The notes: generated by a model not told the origin, from the sequence alone. Positions 1 through 12,034 are shown, counted from the first letter of the stretch. The stretch is DNA of 64,000 nucleotides from Symbiodinium natans (GCA_905221605.1 CAJNDS010000281.1:107501-171500), one strand, 5' to 3'. Numbers and translations are program-made.

Positions 1-775
1 TGTTTCTATATTGTTATGTCATATGCTATTACGCCACTACTTCGAGGCCTCCTGGGTTCCATGTGGGTTTTAACGCCCTTTCATTTGCATGGCGGGCCTG
101 GTTGGACTCAAAAACGGCTTTGAAGAGCCAGGTGTCGGGAAGCAATGAAATCAAGGCAATCACGTCGAGCCAGAAGTATGCGCCAAAAACATACCTGGGA
201 CTGCATTCCAGTTGTCACAGTGGTGACAGCTTGTGTCGCTGTGGCATGATTGGATCCAGGCCACGACTTCTTCCCGAAGCATTGCACCACAATTTCGAAA
301 AGGAAGAGGAAGCAAGCCACAGTCATCACCACACCTTAAGTTTCACAAGGCACGGTGCTGTCAAGGGCAGACCCGGACCTGGATGGAGCCTCTTCATGTG
401 CCGAGCTACTTGCTGCCAAGGGGCTCAGAATCTGTTGAGTTTCCACTGTGCCCAAGAGCAGATCAATATCTGGCACGAAGAGGGCAAACAGCGTTAGCGT
501 CATGAATCCGGCGATAAAGCATTGGTTTTCAACCTCACGGGGGTAGCGGAAGCAAGCAGCTTCTTGATACTTGCAGACTGCCCATGTACAAGTGCACAAC
601 GCAGGCGGGTGGCAAGTCGGTGTATGAAATCCTTAGATTCTGCAACAGCTGCACCTGTTCTGAGCTGGGCTTGCTTGGAGCACATGGCCCACAGCTGTTA
701 TTTCAAGTAGCCTTCCTCGTCCCAAGCTCTGCCAAGTCAGCCGGCTCCTTGACTTTCCTCCTCACTAGGGAAAAT

Positions 776-881
776 CTTGGGGGTTTACGCAGGCAGGGGT
801 ACCTTTTGGGGTCCTTCTTATATGGGAATCTTACTATCTGGGGCCATTTTAGGGTGCCCTTATTTTCGTAAACCCCCACTT
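776..881. repeat. MITE-like inverted-repeat element, copy 1
   Basis: The segment begins with GGGGGTTTACG (778-788) and ends with its exact reverse complement CGTAAACCCCC (869-879), giving 11-bp terminal inverted repeats around about 80 bp. The inside holds GGGGTCCTTCTTATATGGGA. A related sequence in the opposite orientation lies about 750 bp downstream, so this looks like a short non-autonomous element or a dispersed hairpin repeat. No coding capacity is visible and no target-site duplication was confirmed. Confidence 0.4.
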
Positions 882-1617
882 GTTACAGCCACGTGCATGC
901 GGAGTAGTCGAGGCATTTTGACATTTCAAGCATCCCATAGCAAAACCTGCGAACTGCAACGTGGCCACGACTACTGTGGCAATCTCTAAAGCCTAGAGGC
1001 CTAGACTATCCTCGTGAGGACTTCATCGTATGATTCTTGACAGCAGCTGCATGTTACAACTAGTGGCAGATATCGGTTGATACTGCGCGGATACCGCACA
1101 ACAGATTCTCATCGCGTCCATCCACTCTGGAGCACAACTGTTTCGGCGGTCCTGCCCTTAGGAGTGGGTGGCACTGGCTCCAGTCTGTCATCCTCAAAGC
1201 TATTGGAAGGCAAAGCCAAAGCCAAATGGCCCAACATGGTCGTGGAGAACACTTGCGCTGTGGTCCTGCATGTCCTGCATCTGACCGAACTGATTTTGCA
1301 GTACGCGGCCCAGGTGGTTCATGGCTGTCGCACTAAGCGGTGGAATGTCGACCTAGGATCAAGGCAGAGCACGCCACACCGGGATGCTGCTCGAAGCACC
1401 TACCCTATGCACACGTGGACATGAAGGGGGCACAAGCCGTCCTTCTTCTCCGAGAAACAAGGTGCCGGGGGAAAACCAAGACAAAAAATGAGACAAGCCA
1501 CCTCTCCAGAGCTCCTTGTCTCCCTCTTCTGCGGCGGCGCTGATGGAAAGCGCCGAGGGTTCTCTGGCCTCCGAGGAGAACACTGAGAAGCAAAAGCAAC
1601 CCGGCATGCATCCAAAG

Positions 1618-1690
1618 AAATGGGGGTTGGATTCCCTTACAAGAAGGACCCCAATATTAAAGTACCGCTAATATTGTAAACCCCCAAATA
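1618..1690. repeat. MITE-like element, inverted and shortened copy 2
   Basis: Read on the minus strand this segment starts GGGGGTTTACAA and contains GGGGTCCTTCTTGTAAGGGA, matching the end and interior of the copy at 776-881. It is shorter (about 70 bp against 102 bp) and its outer repeats are less perfect. The shared interior makes chance resemblance of the ends alone unlikely. Confidence 0.35.
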
Positions 1691-3819
1691 GACCAAAAAA
1701 AGTCACAAGGCCAAGGAGCTGGTGTGCGTCATGGGGGTGATGCCAGAGCATCGATGGAGCCGAAAGAGATCTGACTGGCCGGATCTCGGCATCAGACAAT
1801 CCAGGCGAGGTGCCATAGCTGCGATCTCGACTCCTGCATTCCCACGCAAGTGCAAGTGAGCCTCCCTCTGCCGTTGAACCGAACTGTTAGGGCCCTAAAC
1901 CCTAAATCCTAAAGCCTAAAGGCCTAAAGCTCCAGAGAGTGACTCCCGCCACAACGCCAGGGTCCTGATCGGAAGCGTCTGCTTTTCAGACTTGGCCGGA
2001 CTACGGCTGCGGCTGGGACTTTCTGAGGGGGTACCTTGGTTCTCCAGCATGCAGCTATTGCAGCTGTTGCAGCTACTGCAGCTCTAAAAAAGCCTGCATT
2101 CGCCCACAAGAGACTGCGCTGCAGCGGCCCCACTTGATTCTTAAAAGGCGGCTTTGAATCGTGCGTGCGTTCAAGGCGATTCCCATTTCGCAGGGAAATC
2201 CTGTGTCGGTCCCGAGCACATCATCGTGAAGGGCAGAACTGTCATCGCTTTTGGGGCTTGGACCCTGCTGCTGCGAGTTGACACTGGCGATGTGCCGCTG
2301 TCGTGGTCTTACGGTGTTGTAATCACCCCGCCCAGGCTTGGCGTGAATTGGCGTGCGCCAGGATCCGCACCACGCGAGTCTTTCCATTCATGTCATTTTC
2401 ACAAAACTTTCTTTCAGAAGGCCGGTAGGCTGCTTGATGCTGGTTGGCCATTGCCGGCATGCAACTCGAGACATGCAAACATCCGAAGGCTTGGCACACA
2501 TCTTGACACGTGCAGACTGCAGAGGAACAGCTTGGAGCACTTCGTAAGTCCGGGCCACGAACAACGGAGAGCTTGCCATCTTCTACACTGCGTGGCAAGG
2601 GATGTGACAGCAAGGTGTCGGCCAGCTGAGTCATTCGACTGGTCGACAGCCCTGCAACTTACAAGGCCATCCCGGCACATCGGCTGACGCGGCACTTACA
2701 GGCACTGAAAAAATCTCCAAAAGACTGTGGTAGCTTGCAATCCTTCCGTGCCCATCCTTTCTTGCTGCTCTTGGCTCTGCGATCTTCGTGTGGTTGCGGC
2801 TTCCAAAGGCTCACTGGGTCCTTGCTTCGCGGTCTTCCTTAAAGCTAACTCCCAGGCCTGCTGCGGTCCCTACAGTGCTCATTTAACATGGGCCTGAGCT
2901 GAGAGGCTGCGAGAAGCCCAGCCGAAAACATAAAGAGATTGCCTCGCAAGAGCGCGGCGCGCGCAAAGACTGAGCTGAGCAAACACACCGACAGGCACTT
3001 GAATGCACTTGAGCTGCAAGAGGCAAAGTCGCACATCTTGTGCCCCATCTCCTTTTGACCCGCAGGTTTTTGGGCTGCCGCCTTGGGCAGAATGGGACAC
3101 TGTACAGCCTGTGCTCCCCCAGCCATGCAAAGCCCTAAGCTCACTCAGTCCCCGAATACTACTTCAGAGCTTGCGGGTCTGCGTGAATCCCACCCATGAA
3201 GGTTCTGGCCTTCAATGCACAACGTCACAGCTTTGGATTGTGATCAGATGTCCAAGCAGGGAGGCCCGCTGCCAGCACTAGAGTGGTACGACAGGATATT
3301 AGGCCGAAAGGGCCATGAGCAGCCTAAAATTTTCAGAACGGAGAGTGCCAACAACAGGTGGATGCTGTAGAATGAAGACAGACGACATGTCACAGTTGTA
3401 CACGGCTTGTGCAATCCACCAGCTCTGTCGACGAGTCAACGAAGGTTTCAAATTTCATCCTGTTGCCTACCTGCAAGTCATTGCCCCCCGAAAAACCTTC
3501 GGCTCGTCGCCGGATGCTTGCTGCACACGACTCTTCAGTTGATTGGCTCTCCAAACCTGCCCCCGAACTTCTTGAGCCCCCAACAAGGTTCAGGAGCCCT
3601 CCAGCTACACCAGAGAGCACTCCATAGCACGCCAACATCCAATCCCCGTCTAAGTATTGTAAGACGAATAGAAATAGCAAGTCATAGCAATACTAATGAA
3701 TGGCAACTGTCAGTTGGTAGCTGAGACAGACTGGGCTGCGGACACTCGGGGCTTGGCCGCTGAAGGAAGCCCCTGAGAAATCAAAGCCCGGATGCTCCTC
3801 CTGCGCTTTGGGGAAGGCT

Positions 3820-3922
3820 TCGGGCTTAGGGTCGAGGGCTTAGGGTTGAGGGCTTAGGGTTTGGGGCTTAGGGTTTTGGGGCTTAGGGTTTCGGGCTTAG
3901 GCTTGAGGGTTTAGGGTTCAGG
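3820..3922. repeat. Degenerate interstitial telomere-like repeats
   Basis: Variants of TTTAGGG such as GGGCTTAGGGTT and GGTTTCGGGCTTAGG are strung together in the TTTAGGG orientation. The units are interrupted and diverged, as expected of an old interstitial array rather than a live chromosome end. Confidence 0.7.
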
Positions 3923-5638
3923 ACGGAGAAGTGTCAACATCAGCACTTGAGAGCCATCGCCTGGAATCGTTCCAGCATCAGCTTCTTGTTGATCTCCTGC
4001 TCGGAGAACATGTCCAACTGGCCATGGCCTCCGGAAACTGCGCGGCAATCCACGTGTAGTAGATGCTCTCTCATTTTCCCGGCTTTCCCCTAAGCGTGAA
4101 AAAAAATAAGTTAAAATGAAGAAATATAAAAGGAAAAAACAAAAAGCAGGGATCGACTGTTTCGAGGAGAGAACGCCCTCGCCTTTCAGGGCCGCTGCCC
4201 AGGTCTCGCCCTGCGCGGACCCCCCAAAAAAACAATGTCGTAGGTTGCGCTTCTTCGTGGCAAGTGACGAGCGTGTCAGCCTTGTGGGCTTTCTGCAGCT
4301 GGATATGCAGCTCACCATCCTGCTTCCCGCCACAATGCCACTCAGCAGCGAAGCCGCAAATTCTTCAAAGTCGAATGCGCGACCATGCGCACGCGGCCTC
4401 GATCATCCAAAAGGAGCTGTCGGTTTCGACCTCAGACTGCCAAGTGGCATCATGCGACTTGACACGCTGGTCAGCCTCAGCCGGCGACCAAACTGAAGGG
4501 ATCCTCGTTCAAGAACGGCGGGTTGCCCTTAATGCCGACACGCAGATGTCTCGGCCTTGAGTCAGCTGAAGGTAGGAGTTGGACTATGGCATGCGAATCC
4601 CACTGCACGAACCGCTCGAACAATTTTGCCTCGGCCAACCAAGCTGCGCCGCAGCATTGATCACGCAACCCGAGGGCCAAGATCGGCCAACTATGGGTAT
4701 GCTATGGTACCACGGGCTGTGGGGAGCGAGCGGACCAAAAAGGCCCAACTCAGAGACCATGTCATCTTTGCATGGCACTCTTTCTTCGCAAGTAGCCTTC
4801 GGCTGAAAGGAATGCAGGATCTGCGGTTGAGCCTCAAGCTCGAGCTTTTGAGACATGCCGAAGTTCAGAAGACCTGAACAGCACGACCGCCTTCTGCTTG
4901 GTTTCGTCGCACGATACAGCGAGCATCAGCTAATGAATGCCAATAATACATAGCTTGAAAATCACCACCCCTTTCTGTTCGACTTTGGCCGTATCCTCTG
5001 CCCGCTGACCATCGTGGTCCAGAATGCTTTCTGAAACATTTTTCTGCCGCTTACCCCCGCCCCCCCCGAACGTTTAATCTCGGACTGTTACCCCCCCCCC
5101 CCCCCCCCCCCACCCGACGCATATCTATCCTTGCCGCCAAGCAGACCGCCTGATATATTTCAGCGTCACCCCAAAAAAGAATCAAGGGTTCAGGGGGTGG
5201 TAATGCTTGGCCTCCCCTGCCTGGCTGTAGAGCAAAGTGTCCTCTGCGGCACCCCAGACTGCCCCAAGGAGCGACAGAATGTTGTTGGCATCTTTGCCCT
5301 TGGCCCGGTAGCAATGACTTAAGCTTAAGCTGCACTTAAAGCGGCAAAGCACGAGTTAGTCTGGCGGCCTCAGAGTCTTGCAAGCGCCCCGAGGAATACA
5401 ATAGGCGCAGCGGCAGGAACCTCAGATCTCTCACATCGCTTGGCGACTGACAACTCCAAGCCGAACAGATAAACCGCACCAACTGCTGAAGTCCAGCATT
5501 TCCGCCATGGCACGCTGCCTGGCAGAACTCATGCGGCAGGTCCAGGCGAGGTGCGAAGCAGGAGCAGCGCCAGCCTTCGTGAGTTGGGACAGGTCCCCAA
5601 TGCATCCCTTTGTCAGCGGAGGCCTCTGTAGGCCCCTT
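3923..5638. other. Unassigned DNA with a poly-C tract
   Basis: No recognisable gene. A run of more than 20 C residues lies at about 5091-5111, preceded by a shorter C tract near 5060. Short protein-like stretches appear on the minus strand near 4380-4560, but no frame continues convincingly and no family was recognised. Confidence 0.4.
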
Positions 5639-5639
5639 C

Positions 5640-5735
5640 AGTAGGGTTTAGGGTTTAGGGTTCAGGGGTTCAGGGTGTAGGGTTTAGGGTTTAGGGTTTA
5701 GGGTCTAGGGACCCTATATAGGGTCTAGAGTTTAG
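5640..5735. repeat. Interstitial telomere-like array (TTTAGGG)
   Basis: About ten TTTAGGG or near-TTTAGGG units in the plus orientation, interrupted by GGGGTTCAGGG and a CCCTATATAGGG palindrome. Confidence 0.8.
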
Positions 5736-5881
5736 GCTAAGGCCCACGCCATCCACCAGGAGTTCACCGCTTGCCGTGAGCGGGGCAAAGGCTCCCGGCC
5801 AACCCAAGGTGGTCACGCTGAGCAGTGGCCTCGCCCTGCCCTGCAGTGGCACGTGGCACACAGTGTGGTGGCAAGACAAAC

Positions 5882-5975
5882 ATATGTATATATATATATA
5901 TATATATGCTTGTATATATATATATATATTTATATATTATTATTAGTATTATGTGTGTATATATATATATATGCT
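5882..5975. repeat. TA-dinucleotide microsatellite
   Basis: Alternating TA tracts broken by TGCTTG, TTTATATATTATTATTAG and TGTGTG. A poly-C run follows at 5977-5985. No coding sequence is credible here despite open frames rich in Ile and Tyr. Confidence 0.85.
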
Positions 5976-5989
5976 ACCCCCCCCCCGAA

Positions 5990-7380
5990 GACCAACCCCG
6001 ACAGAAAAAAAATAGGCATTTTTTGTATGTTTGTCTCCTAGGGAGATGGACTCGATATACTTGTAGGGAAGCCTCAGTGTCTAAAATCTTTTATGTGTGA
6101 GCCGTGACGAAGTAGTATACAAGAGTGAGCTGCTTGCCCTAAGAAATACCTATGTGCTTCCTATGGAAGAAAATGTAAAATAACTACCCACGTCAATGTA
6201 TTTATATAGGGTAATATGTATTGGATCTCAAATGCAGATAAACGACAAGAAAGGATGTACAGATAATCGAGAAGAAAGGATGTTAATCCTCAAACCGTAA
6301 GACGAAGAAGTATTCGAGGGAATAGAATGACATGTAAAAGCATTATATGTTGGTTGGAAGAGATGTAAGCCCGGGGGCGCGAGAATACCGTGAGCAAATC
6401 TCATTTCTTGATATTCGGGGGTGGAAGTGCCTTCGTTTGTAGGGAACTTGGAAGTATTCGCGTGCATGGAGTGATGTCGAAAAATTTCAAGATTCACCAC
6501 AAGCCCACCCACGCCCTCCCAACGGTTCCACTTTGTACTGATTCTTTGCATCCCAGAAGGCAAGCCCCACAAAAATGGGCATTTTCTTGGGAAAACGTGA
6601 AGAGAAGCACAATCAAACAGTGAGCCGGCGGGTTCCAAAGAAATGCCAGTGTTTGAAAGGCTTTCCTCCTATGGAATGCAAAGAAGAGGTAGAATAACTA
6701 CCCACATCATGTATGCGTATGTTCTGTGTGTCTAGTAAGGATGGTAGCAGGAGTTGTTCGAGAAACTAAATACAAAACGAACCAAACAAAAAGATGCAAA
6801 ACCATGGGACACGATGACCCGAACATAGGGAACTAGCCTCCCATGTTTTGTGTTTTTTGAGGGTTTAGGTTTTTGTTACTGAAAAAACTCACTCACTCAA
6901 CAACGAAAACCAACAAAAACAAAAGTTTGAGACACTATGACCCGGACCTGGGGGACTAGTCTTCCATTTGTTTTTGGTTTGTTTTTCGTTTTGGGGGAGA
7001 CTGTGATCTGGAGACGGAACCAAATAGGTACAGGCGATAAGCATCGTAAAACACCACAAAAAACCCACAAAAAAAATACCAGAACCAACATTTGTAAATA
7101 TCTGTATTACTGCTTTTATTCTGGGGCACTAGTGTAGATATCAGCATTACTGCCTTTTGTTTTATGTGTGAGGTCGGTCTGGTGAGGGTTAACATATGTA
7201 TGTCTGTATACATATATATATATATGAGCCATGGACCTTTCGGTATAATATGATCACTTGCTTTGGGTTTTACTTCAACAGTACTAACAGTTATCAAATG
7301 AGTACTTGCGTTTCATATTATACATATTGCAACTAGAGGTATGTGAGAGAGATGTTCAGAGTTCCCCAATCATTCAAGCT
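5990..7380. other. AT-rich unassigned DNA
   Basis: This stretch is clearly more AT-rich than its surroundings, with phrases such as ACAAAACGAACC and TTTTTGGTTTG and a short TA tract at 7200-7225. Two related segments occur near 6780-6850 and 6905-6975, both containing gAcacgAtgACCCGgAC-type text followed by an actagyctyccat motif, so part of it is a diverged direct repeat. No gene recognised. Confidence 0.4.
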
Positions 7381-7384
7381 GAAC

Positions 7385-7735
7385 CCTTAAACCCTAAGAC
7401 CAGAACCCTGCATCCTAAACCCTTAACCCTAAACCATGAACCATTCGAGACTTTTCCGCGAGCAAAGGCGTTGCCCTAGGTCGACAGACCCATCGACCAG
7501 CACGGCATTAGGGTTTAGAGTTTAGGGAGTTTAAGGTTCAGAGTTTAGGGTTTAGGGTGTAGGGTTTAGGGTCTTATCTCCCTCTACTTGCTAGGCTTTC
7601 ATTTGCCAGGCTGTAGGGTTTAGGGCCTAAGGTTTAGTATCTAGGGTTCAAGGTTTAGGGCTTAGGGTTTATCCACAACTTCGTCCCTAAACCCTAAAAC
7701 CCTGTCCCTAAACCTTGAATCCTTGACTGCAATCT
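7385..7735. repeat. Clustered telomere-like repeats in both orientations
   Basis: CCCTAAA-type units at about 7385-7432 are followed by TTTAGGG-type units at about 7508-7670 and CCCTAAA-type units again at about 7685-7720. The orientation switches within 350 bp, which terminal addition of telomeric DNA to a single end would not produce. Confidence 0.75.
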
Positions 7736-7806
7736 CTAAGGCATTAACCTTAGATCTGAAGTTCCACAACTTCGTTCCTAAACTTAAACCCCTTGTCCCT
7801 AAACCT

Positions 7807-7853
7807 TCTTTCTGCTTGTTTCTCTTTCTGTCATAAATACGACCACAGCGCTT
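7807..7853. repeat. Direct repeat, copy 1 (pyrimidine-rich)
   Basis: A segment of about 47 bp reading TTCTTTCTGCTTGTTTCTCT and continuing through a cgaccacagcgc motif recurs almost identically at 8329-8375. The TC-rich text between the copies (about 8150-8340) looks like a diverged pyrimidine microsatellite. Confidence 0.6.
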
Positions 7854-8328
7854 CCTGTCGTCGTCATTAACTATAGCTCGGCCCAGCCACTTTATTTCAG
7901 CCGCCGTACGACCACGGAGCGCGTTCACTCTCTGTGATGGCAGCTCGTGACAAGGCAAAACATTACGCGAGCCAAGCTGCATTTCCAGATCACTACCACT
8001 CCCACGACTCAGCGCCATTGGCCCCTTAGAGCTGAACGGTCTCGCTGCGGCAATCGCTCGCTGCGGCAATCGCGAATTGCAGTTGCCATCAGGAGACCAG
8101 TCAAGAGGCTGCAAAACAAGCGCTAGCATACCATTGGCACTCTCTATCTGTGCATGTCTCTTGCTTTTGCCTTCTCTTCATTCTTTTTTATATATTACTT
8201 TGATTCACTCCTTCTCTCTCTGTCTCTAATTATATCTCTATCACTTTATCTATTTGTTTCTATCTCTTTCTGTTTCTTTTCTTGATTTCTTTGATTTTTC
8301 TTTATCTCTGTCTCTCTCTTCATGTTTA

Positions 8329-8375
8329 TTTCTTTCTGCTTGTTTCTCTTTCTGTCATAGATACGACCACAGCGC
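8329..8375. repeat. Direct repeat, copy 2 (pyrimidine-rich)
   Basis: Second copy of the 7807-7853 segment, differing at one or two positions (CATAGATACG in place of CATAAATACG). It accounts for the identical short peptide seen in open frames over both places, so those frames should not be taken as conserved genes. Confidence 0.6.
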
Positions 8376-8504
8376 CTAGCCTGTAAGCACCCATGATGAC
8401 ACCAAGCTGTTGGCATAGCTGCGCAATCTCGCTCCGAAGTTCTCGTTGATTTGCACGGCGCTGACCTCATGCTTTGCACAACTAAATTTGAGCCGAAATA
8501 GCTG

Positions 8505-9430
8505 CGTGTTAGGGCTTAAGGTTTAGGGTTTAGAGTTTAGGGTGTTGTAAGGTTTAGAGTTTAGGGTTTAGGGTTTAGGGTTCAGGGTCTTAGTCGGGAA
8601 TTCAGGAAACAGCTATTCCACAAAACCTGTCAGGAGCTCCCTAACCCCTGTAGCTAAACCCTGAGCTCTACAGGATGATATAAGGGCCTCCGTCCCTTCT
8701 AAGAGCCTAGTAAGATCCTTCCGATGCTTCAGCAAGTGTTTATAGGGGTTATAGAGTTTACCAGGTTTGTAGAGTTCACAGGGTTTATAGGGTTTATTGG
8801 GTTAAGGGGTTTATAGAGTTCATGGAACGCACACCCTCACGTTTGAGGGTTTAGGGTTTAGGGTTTAAGGTTTAAGGTTGAGCTTTGCCCATATTGGGAC
8901 CCAAGTTAAACTAAAGTTCTCAGACTTCGTCCCTAAACCTAAACCCTCGTCCCTAAACCCCAGAGTTTAGGGTTCAGGGTTTAGGGTTTAGGGCTCGTAG
9001 GGCTTCAGGCTTAGGGCCCCCCCCGCGGGCACTGGGCCCCCTGGCAGCTTGTCGCCATAGGTGCCCTGCTTGAAGTGCGGGCCCGGGATGAAGAAGCCAT
9101 GGCCTCGCCAGCGCTGTTGTGGGGGAGGCCTTAAAGTTTAGGAGGGTTTAGGGTTTAAAAGCGCCTCAAACTTCAAGCTATGTCATATAGAGGCCCTAGA
9201 CCCTAAACCTTAAACTAAACCCCAGCAAGACGGATTCTGCGTCCTTTGCAAAAAAGAATTCCATGAGGTTTAGGGCTTAGGGTTTAGGGTTTAGGGTTTA
9301 GGGTTTAGGGTTTGGTCAGCCGATCCCCATCTCCAGAAAGCGCAACGCTTGATATGTTTGAAGGATATGATGCTCCTAAAGGTTTAGGGTTTTGGGTTTA
9401 GGGCTTAGGGTTTAGGGCTTCCCAAGCCAG
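8505..9430. repeat. Dispersed short telomere-like blocks
   Basis: Blocks of TTTAGGG-like units at about 8510-8585, 8848-8875, 8955-8985, 9270-9313 and 9380-9418 alternate with unique DNA, and CCCTAAA-type units appear near 8930-8955 and 9200-9220. Between 8740 and 8830 the variant TTTATAGGG / GTTTATAGGG is repeated several times. Confidence 0.7.
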
Positions 9431-9527
9431 GCCATCTCAGACCTTGTCGCCCAGTCGTGGCAACGACGTGTCCAGCCAGCTGCAGCTTCGCCCCAAAGCC
9501 CATCAGGACAAAGGCCAATCCAACACG

Positions 9528-9626
9528 GTTTAGGGTTTAGGGTTTAGGGTTTAGGGTTTAGGGTTTAGGGTTTAGGGTTTAGGGTTTAGGGTTTAGGGTT
9601 TAGGGTTTAGGGTTTAGGGTTTAGGG
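9528..9626 (+). repeat. Perfect interstitial telomeric array, 14 copies of TTTAGGG
   Basis: This is the longest uninterrupted TTTAGGG run in the window, about 14 consecutive units without a visible error. TTTAGGG is the telomere repeat known from plants, dinoflagellates and related algae. Perfection suggests recent insertion or continuing homogenisation, in contrast to the diverged blocks around it. Confidence 0.9.
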
Positions 9627-10605
9627 CAAGGCCGCACCCCAAAAAAGCCTATAAAAACGCAAGTTGCCCTACACGCCGCCGAACAGGCGTTTCGGCCCGG
9701 GCATGAGTGGCTTGCTGTACCATCAGGCTCTGAGAGACTACTGGGGGGGCCGACCTGGAGGCTCTTGGCTTCCATGGCAGGTACCAAAAAAAGTGCACTT
9801 GTCGATTTCGGCCGCATGGAGCCGACAAGGCGGTTTAGGGTTCAGGGTTTAGGGTTTAGGGCTTAGGGCAAATCTGTGCACCGTACCATCGGCGGGACTC
9901 TTCTATCGGGCTCAGAGCGTTTTAAGGTTGCATCTCAGAGGTTCTTGCCCACGCAAACACGGCACACAAGCCTTCAAGGTGCTCCTGAAACCCTCCTAAA
10001 CCCTTAAAGTTCAGGCTTGCCTCTCCAGGAGGATGCCGGCAGCTGGAGAGGGCAAATGAGCCGGATAGAAACGAGCTCAAATCGGAAAATCCCCCCCCCC
10101 TCCCCAGCTAAGAGAGGAACCCAATCCCAACCCTGGGGCCTTTGGCCTGAAGGTGAACACGCACAATGATGTTTGTGATGAATCGTGCTAGAAAAGAAGA
10201 TGTCCCGTCTATATGATGAGCGCGCTTTTGGGCCCCGAGTGCAACACTTGGCCGCACTCCTAATCTTGTTGCAGCTGCGGCTGCAATGTCTGCAATGACG
10301 ATGGTTGCAAATCTCGAAGTGGAACCCAAAAGACCCAAACAGGAAGAACCCGATCCCAAAGTCGAGTTCTCTGTCCGGGCAACCGCCTCGGCAGCCTTCG
10401 AACTAATTTTCACACTTCACGGGGACTTGAGCTTGAGCCAAGCGTCAAGATCCGAGCATCAGCATGACTGTGACACGCCTTGAGAAATTGAAATATATTT
10501 GGGAGTACGCATATCTGGCTAGAGGGACAACCGGACAGCGCACGAAGGCTTTTTACTATTTGCCGATAAACTCAAAGTGCGCAACGGCGGCTTCCCCTGC
10601 GAATT

Positions 10606-10633
10606 GCAGACTATCTGCAATCTAATAGTCTGC
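10606..10633. other. Short hairpin beside the transposon relic
   Basis: GCAGACTAT at 10606-10614 and its exact complement ATAGTCTGC at 10625-10633 form a 9-bp stem with a 10-nt loop. It lies just outside the decayed transposase fragment that begins near 10670, so it might be part of an element end, but no matching sequence was found on the far side of the intact transposase. Confidence 0.3.
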
Positions 10634-10664
10634 TATTAGCGGTGCTGCTGGTTTGACTAATCGT

Positions 10665-10890
10665 TGAGTGGCGGCTGGCCAGATTATGAGCAAAATCTTG
10701 CAAATGCGCAAAATGTTCAACTTAAGCAGCAGAGTGCGTTGATGTTATTTTTTGCGTTGAAAAACCAAGACTTGACCTCGCGATGGAGCGCCTCATTAGA
10801 ATTAGGTCCTGAGGGCAGCAGCGACAGAGCTCCTGGGCATCGGTTCCATCAATTTATGTATGGTTTCACTAGGTCTTCTGGCGCGAGCAA
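10665..10890 (-). pseudogene. Decayed fragment of a second DDE transposase copy
   Basis: On the minus strand this region resembles the part of the intact transposase encoded at about 11370-11550. Both share, in plus orientation, GCGCCTCATTAGAA, the TTGCAAATGCGCAAAAT/TTGCACATGCGCAAAAT pair, and a ggttccat motif in the same order and spacing. Stops and small indels break the reading frame. It covers the region around the SNEALH-type motif. It is a relic of the same family, probably an older insertion or a partial duplication placed 3' of the intact copy. Confidence 0.6.
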
Positions 10891-11064
10891 ACGTTAAAAC
10901 TTCAGAAACAACCAAACCTGAGTTCACGTGGGCCGCCGACGATAACGCGATTTTACCGATCTAATTGCCGTTACTCGGTAAGTTCAAGCAACCTGACGTC
11001 GACACACTGTTAAGCTGGCAGTCTTCTTTGCTCCTTGCGTTCGCAACTGTGAGAATCAACACAC

Positions 11065-12034
11065 TCAGCTAGCACTCTTCCGTGCTCCCTGTGTGCGCAG
11101 CTTTGACACACGTGCTTTAGTGAAGACCGTGCGTTTTTGATGTCTCTTGGAGACACACGCGGCTGGTCTGCGCATTTTCCACTCTCGCACCCTGCGAACT
11201 TCATGCAAGCGTTCAGAGGCAAGAGAAAGTGTGGCCTTAAGGAGCGCTCCTTCTTGTGACCAGCACTCGCGACACCAAGACTGCCACGTGTCCTGCGACC
11301 ACGGCGATGTTCCTGTCAGCCTCGCCAGCAGCATGCGGCTGCTGATCTGACGAAGAGTTGGGCTGCAGTTCGCCATATGATGAGGCAGGATCTTGCACAT
11401 GCGCAAAATCTTTAATTTCAGGAGCAAAGTGCTCTGATGAATTTGTTGCGTTTGCAAAAACCATGATTTGATCTCACTGTGCAGCGCCTCATTAGAAGAA
11501 GTTCCTGATGGCAATAGTGCAAGAACTCCAGGGCCTTGGTTCCATGTATATGCGTGCGTTCTTCGCGTCTCATGAAACCAAAAAAACCGAAAAAACACGC
11601 ACATAGATCTGAGGAAAAAACGTAAGGAATGTCTCCACCGCAAGTTGTTGAAAAGCCATTCCGTTCTGTCTGGATCGGCCGCGCACCAGAGGACATGTCC
11701 TACACGTTGATTGGCGCCGGTTACCTTTCGATCCATGTCTTCCGGAAACATCGAAGACAGCGCCGCCAGCGCTTCAATAAATTCGAGCCTAGATCGAAAG
11801 GGTGTTGAACCGTCCAGCGTCGCCACGATCTGCTTGGATTTGGCTTTGTTAAAGGAGCTCTTCTCGATGTGGTTCCTGCGGCTCCTCTCCGCCTGGCCGA
11901 GACCGCGCACATCGTACCCTAAGTAAAATACATCCCAATGACTCGCAGCAGTTGCATTGTCCACCATGTCAAACTTGCGCATGATCTTTCGCAAGAATAC
12001 TGCTCCTGGTGTCTTCTTTCGCCAGGTGGCATAC
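11065..12034 (-). CDS. Zinc-finger DDE transposase, exon 3 (C-terminal part)
   Basis: This is the last of three exons that join without a frame break. A CAG acceptor lies directly upstream on the minus strand, and the first codon (Trp) is completed by the previous exon. The sequence begins YATWRKKTPGAVFLRKIMRK and later holds the motif GTSSNEALHSEIKSWF, whose Glu I take as the last acidic residue of the DDE triad; the SxNEALHxEI pattern recalls Mutator-like transposases. The C terminus is basic (KRHQKRTVFTKARVSKLR). The stop is at the 11065 end. The family resembles uncharacterised transposase-like proteins I associate with dinoflagellate genomes; superfamily assignment is tentative. Confidence 0.65.

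Larger units (their letters stand above)
1..3800. other. Unassigned DNA, no gene recognised
   Basis: Apart from the two small inverted-repeat copies listed separately (about 778-879 and 1621-1687) and a few CCCTAAA-like heptamers near 1890-1925, I see no conserved domain, RNA gene or long array here. Open frames are short, overlap on both strands and lack protein-like composition. Distant exons of a host gene cannot be excluded. Confidence 0.5.

Noticed and set aside
7662-8479. Two frames sharing an identical short peptide, suggesting a conserved protein pair
   Set aside because: The identity comes only from a 47-bp pyrimidine-rich direct repeat; the rest of the frames is unrelated.
9528-9626. 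A true chromosome end
   Set aside because: Unique DNA continues on both sides and similar arrays occur in both orientations, so it is interstitial.
10430-10441. CTTGAGCCAAG, complement of the spliced-leader 3' end
   Set aside because: A ten-base match with no adjoining gene or insertion boundary; likely chance, unlike the site at the LINE edge.
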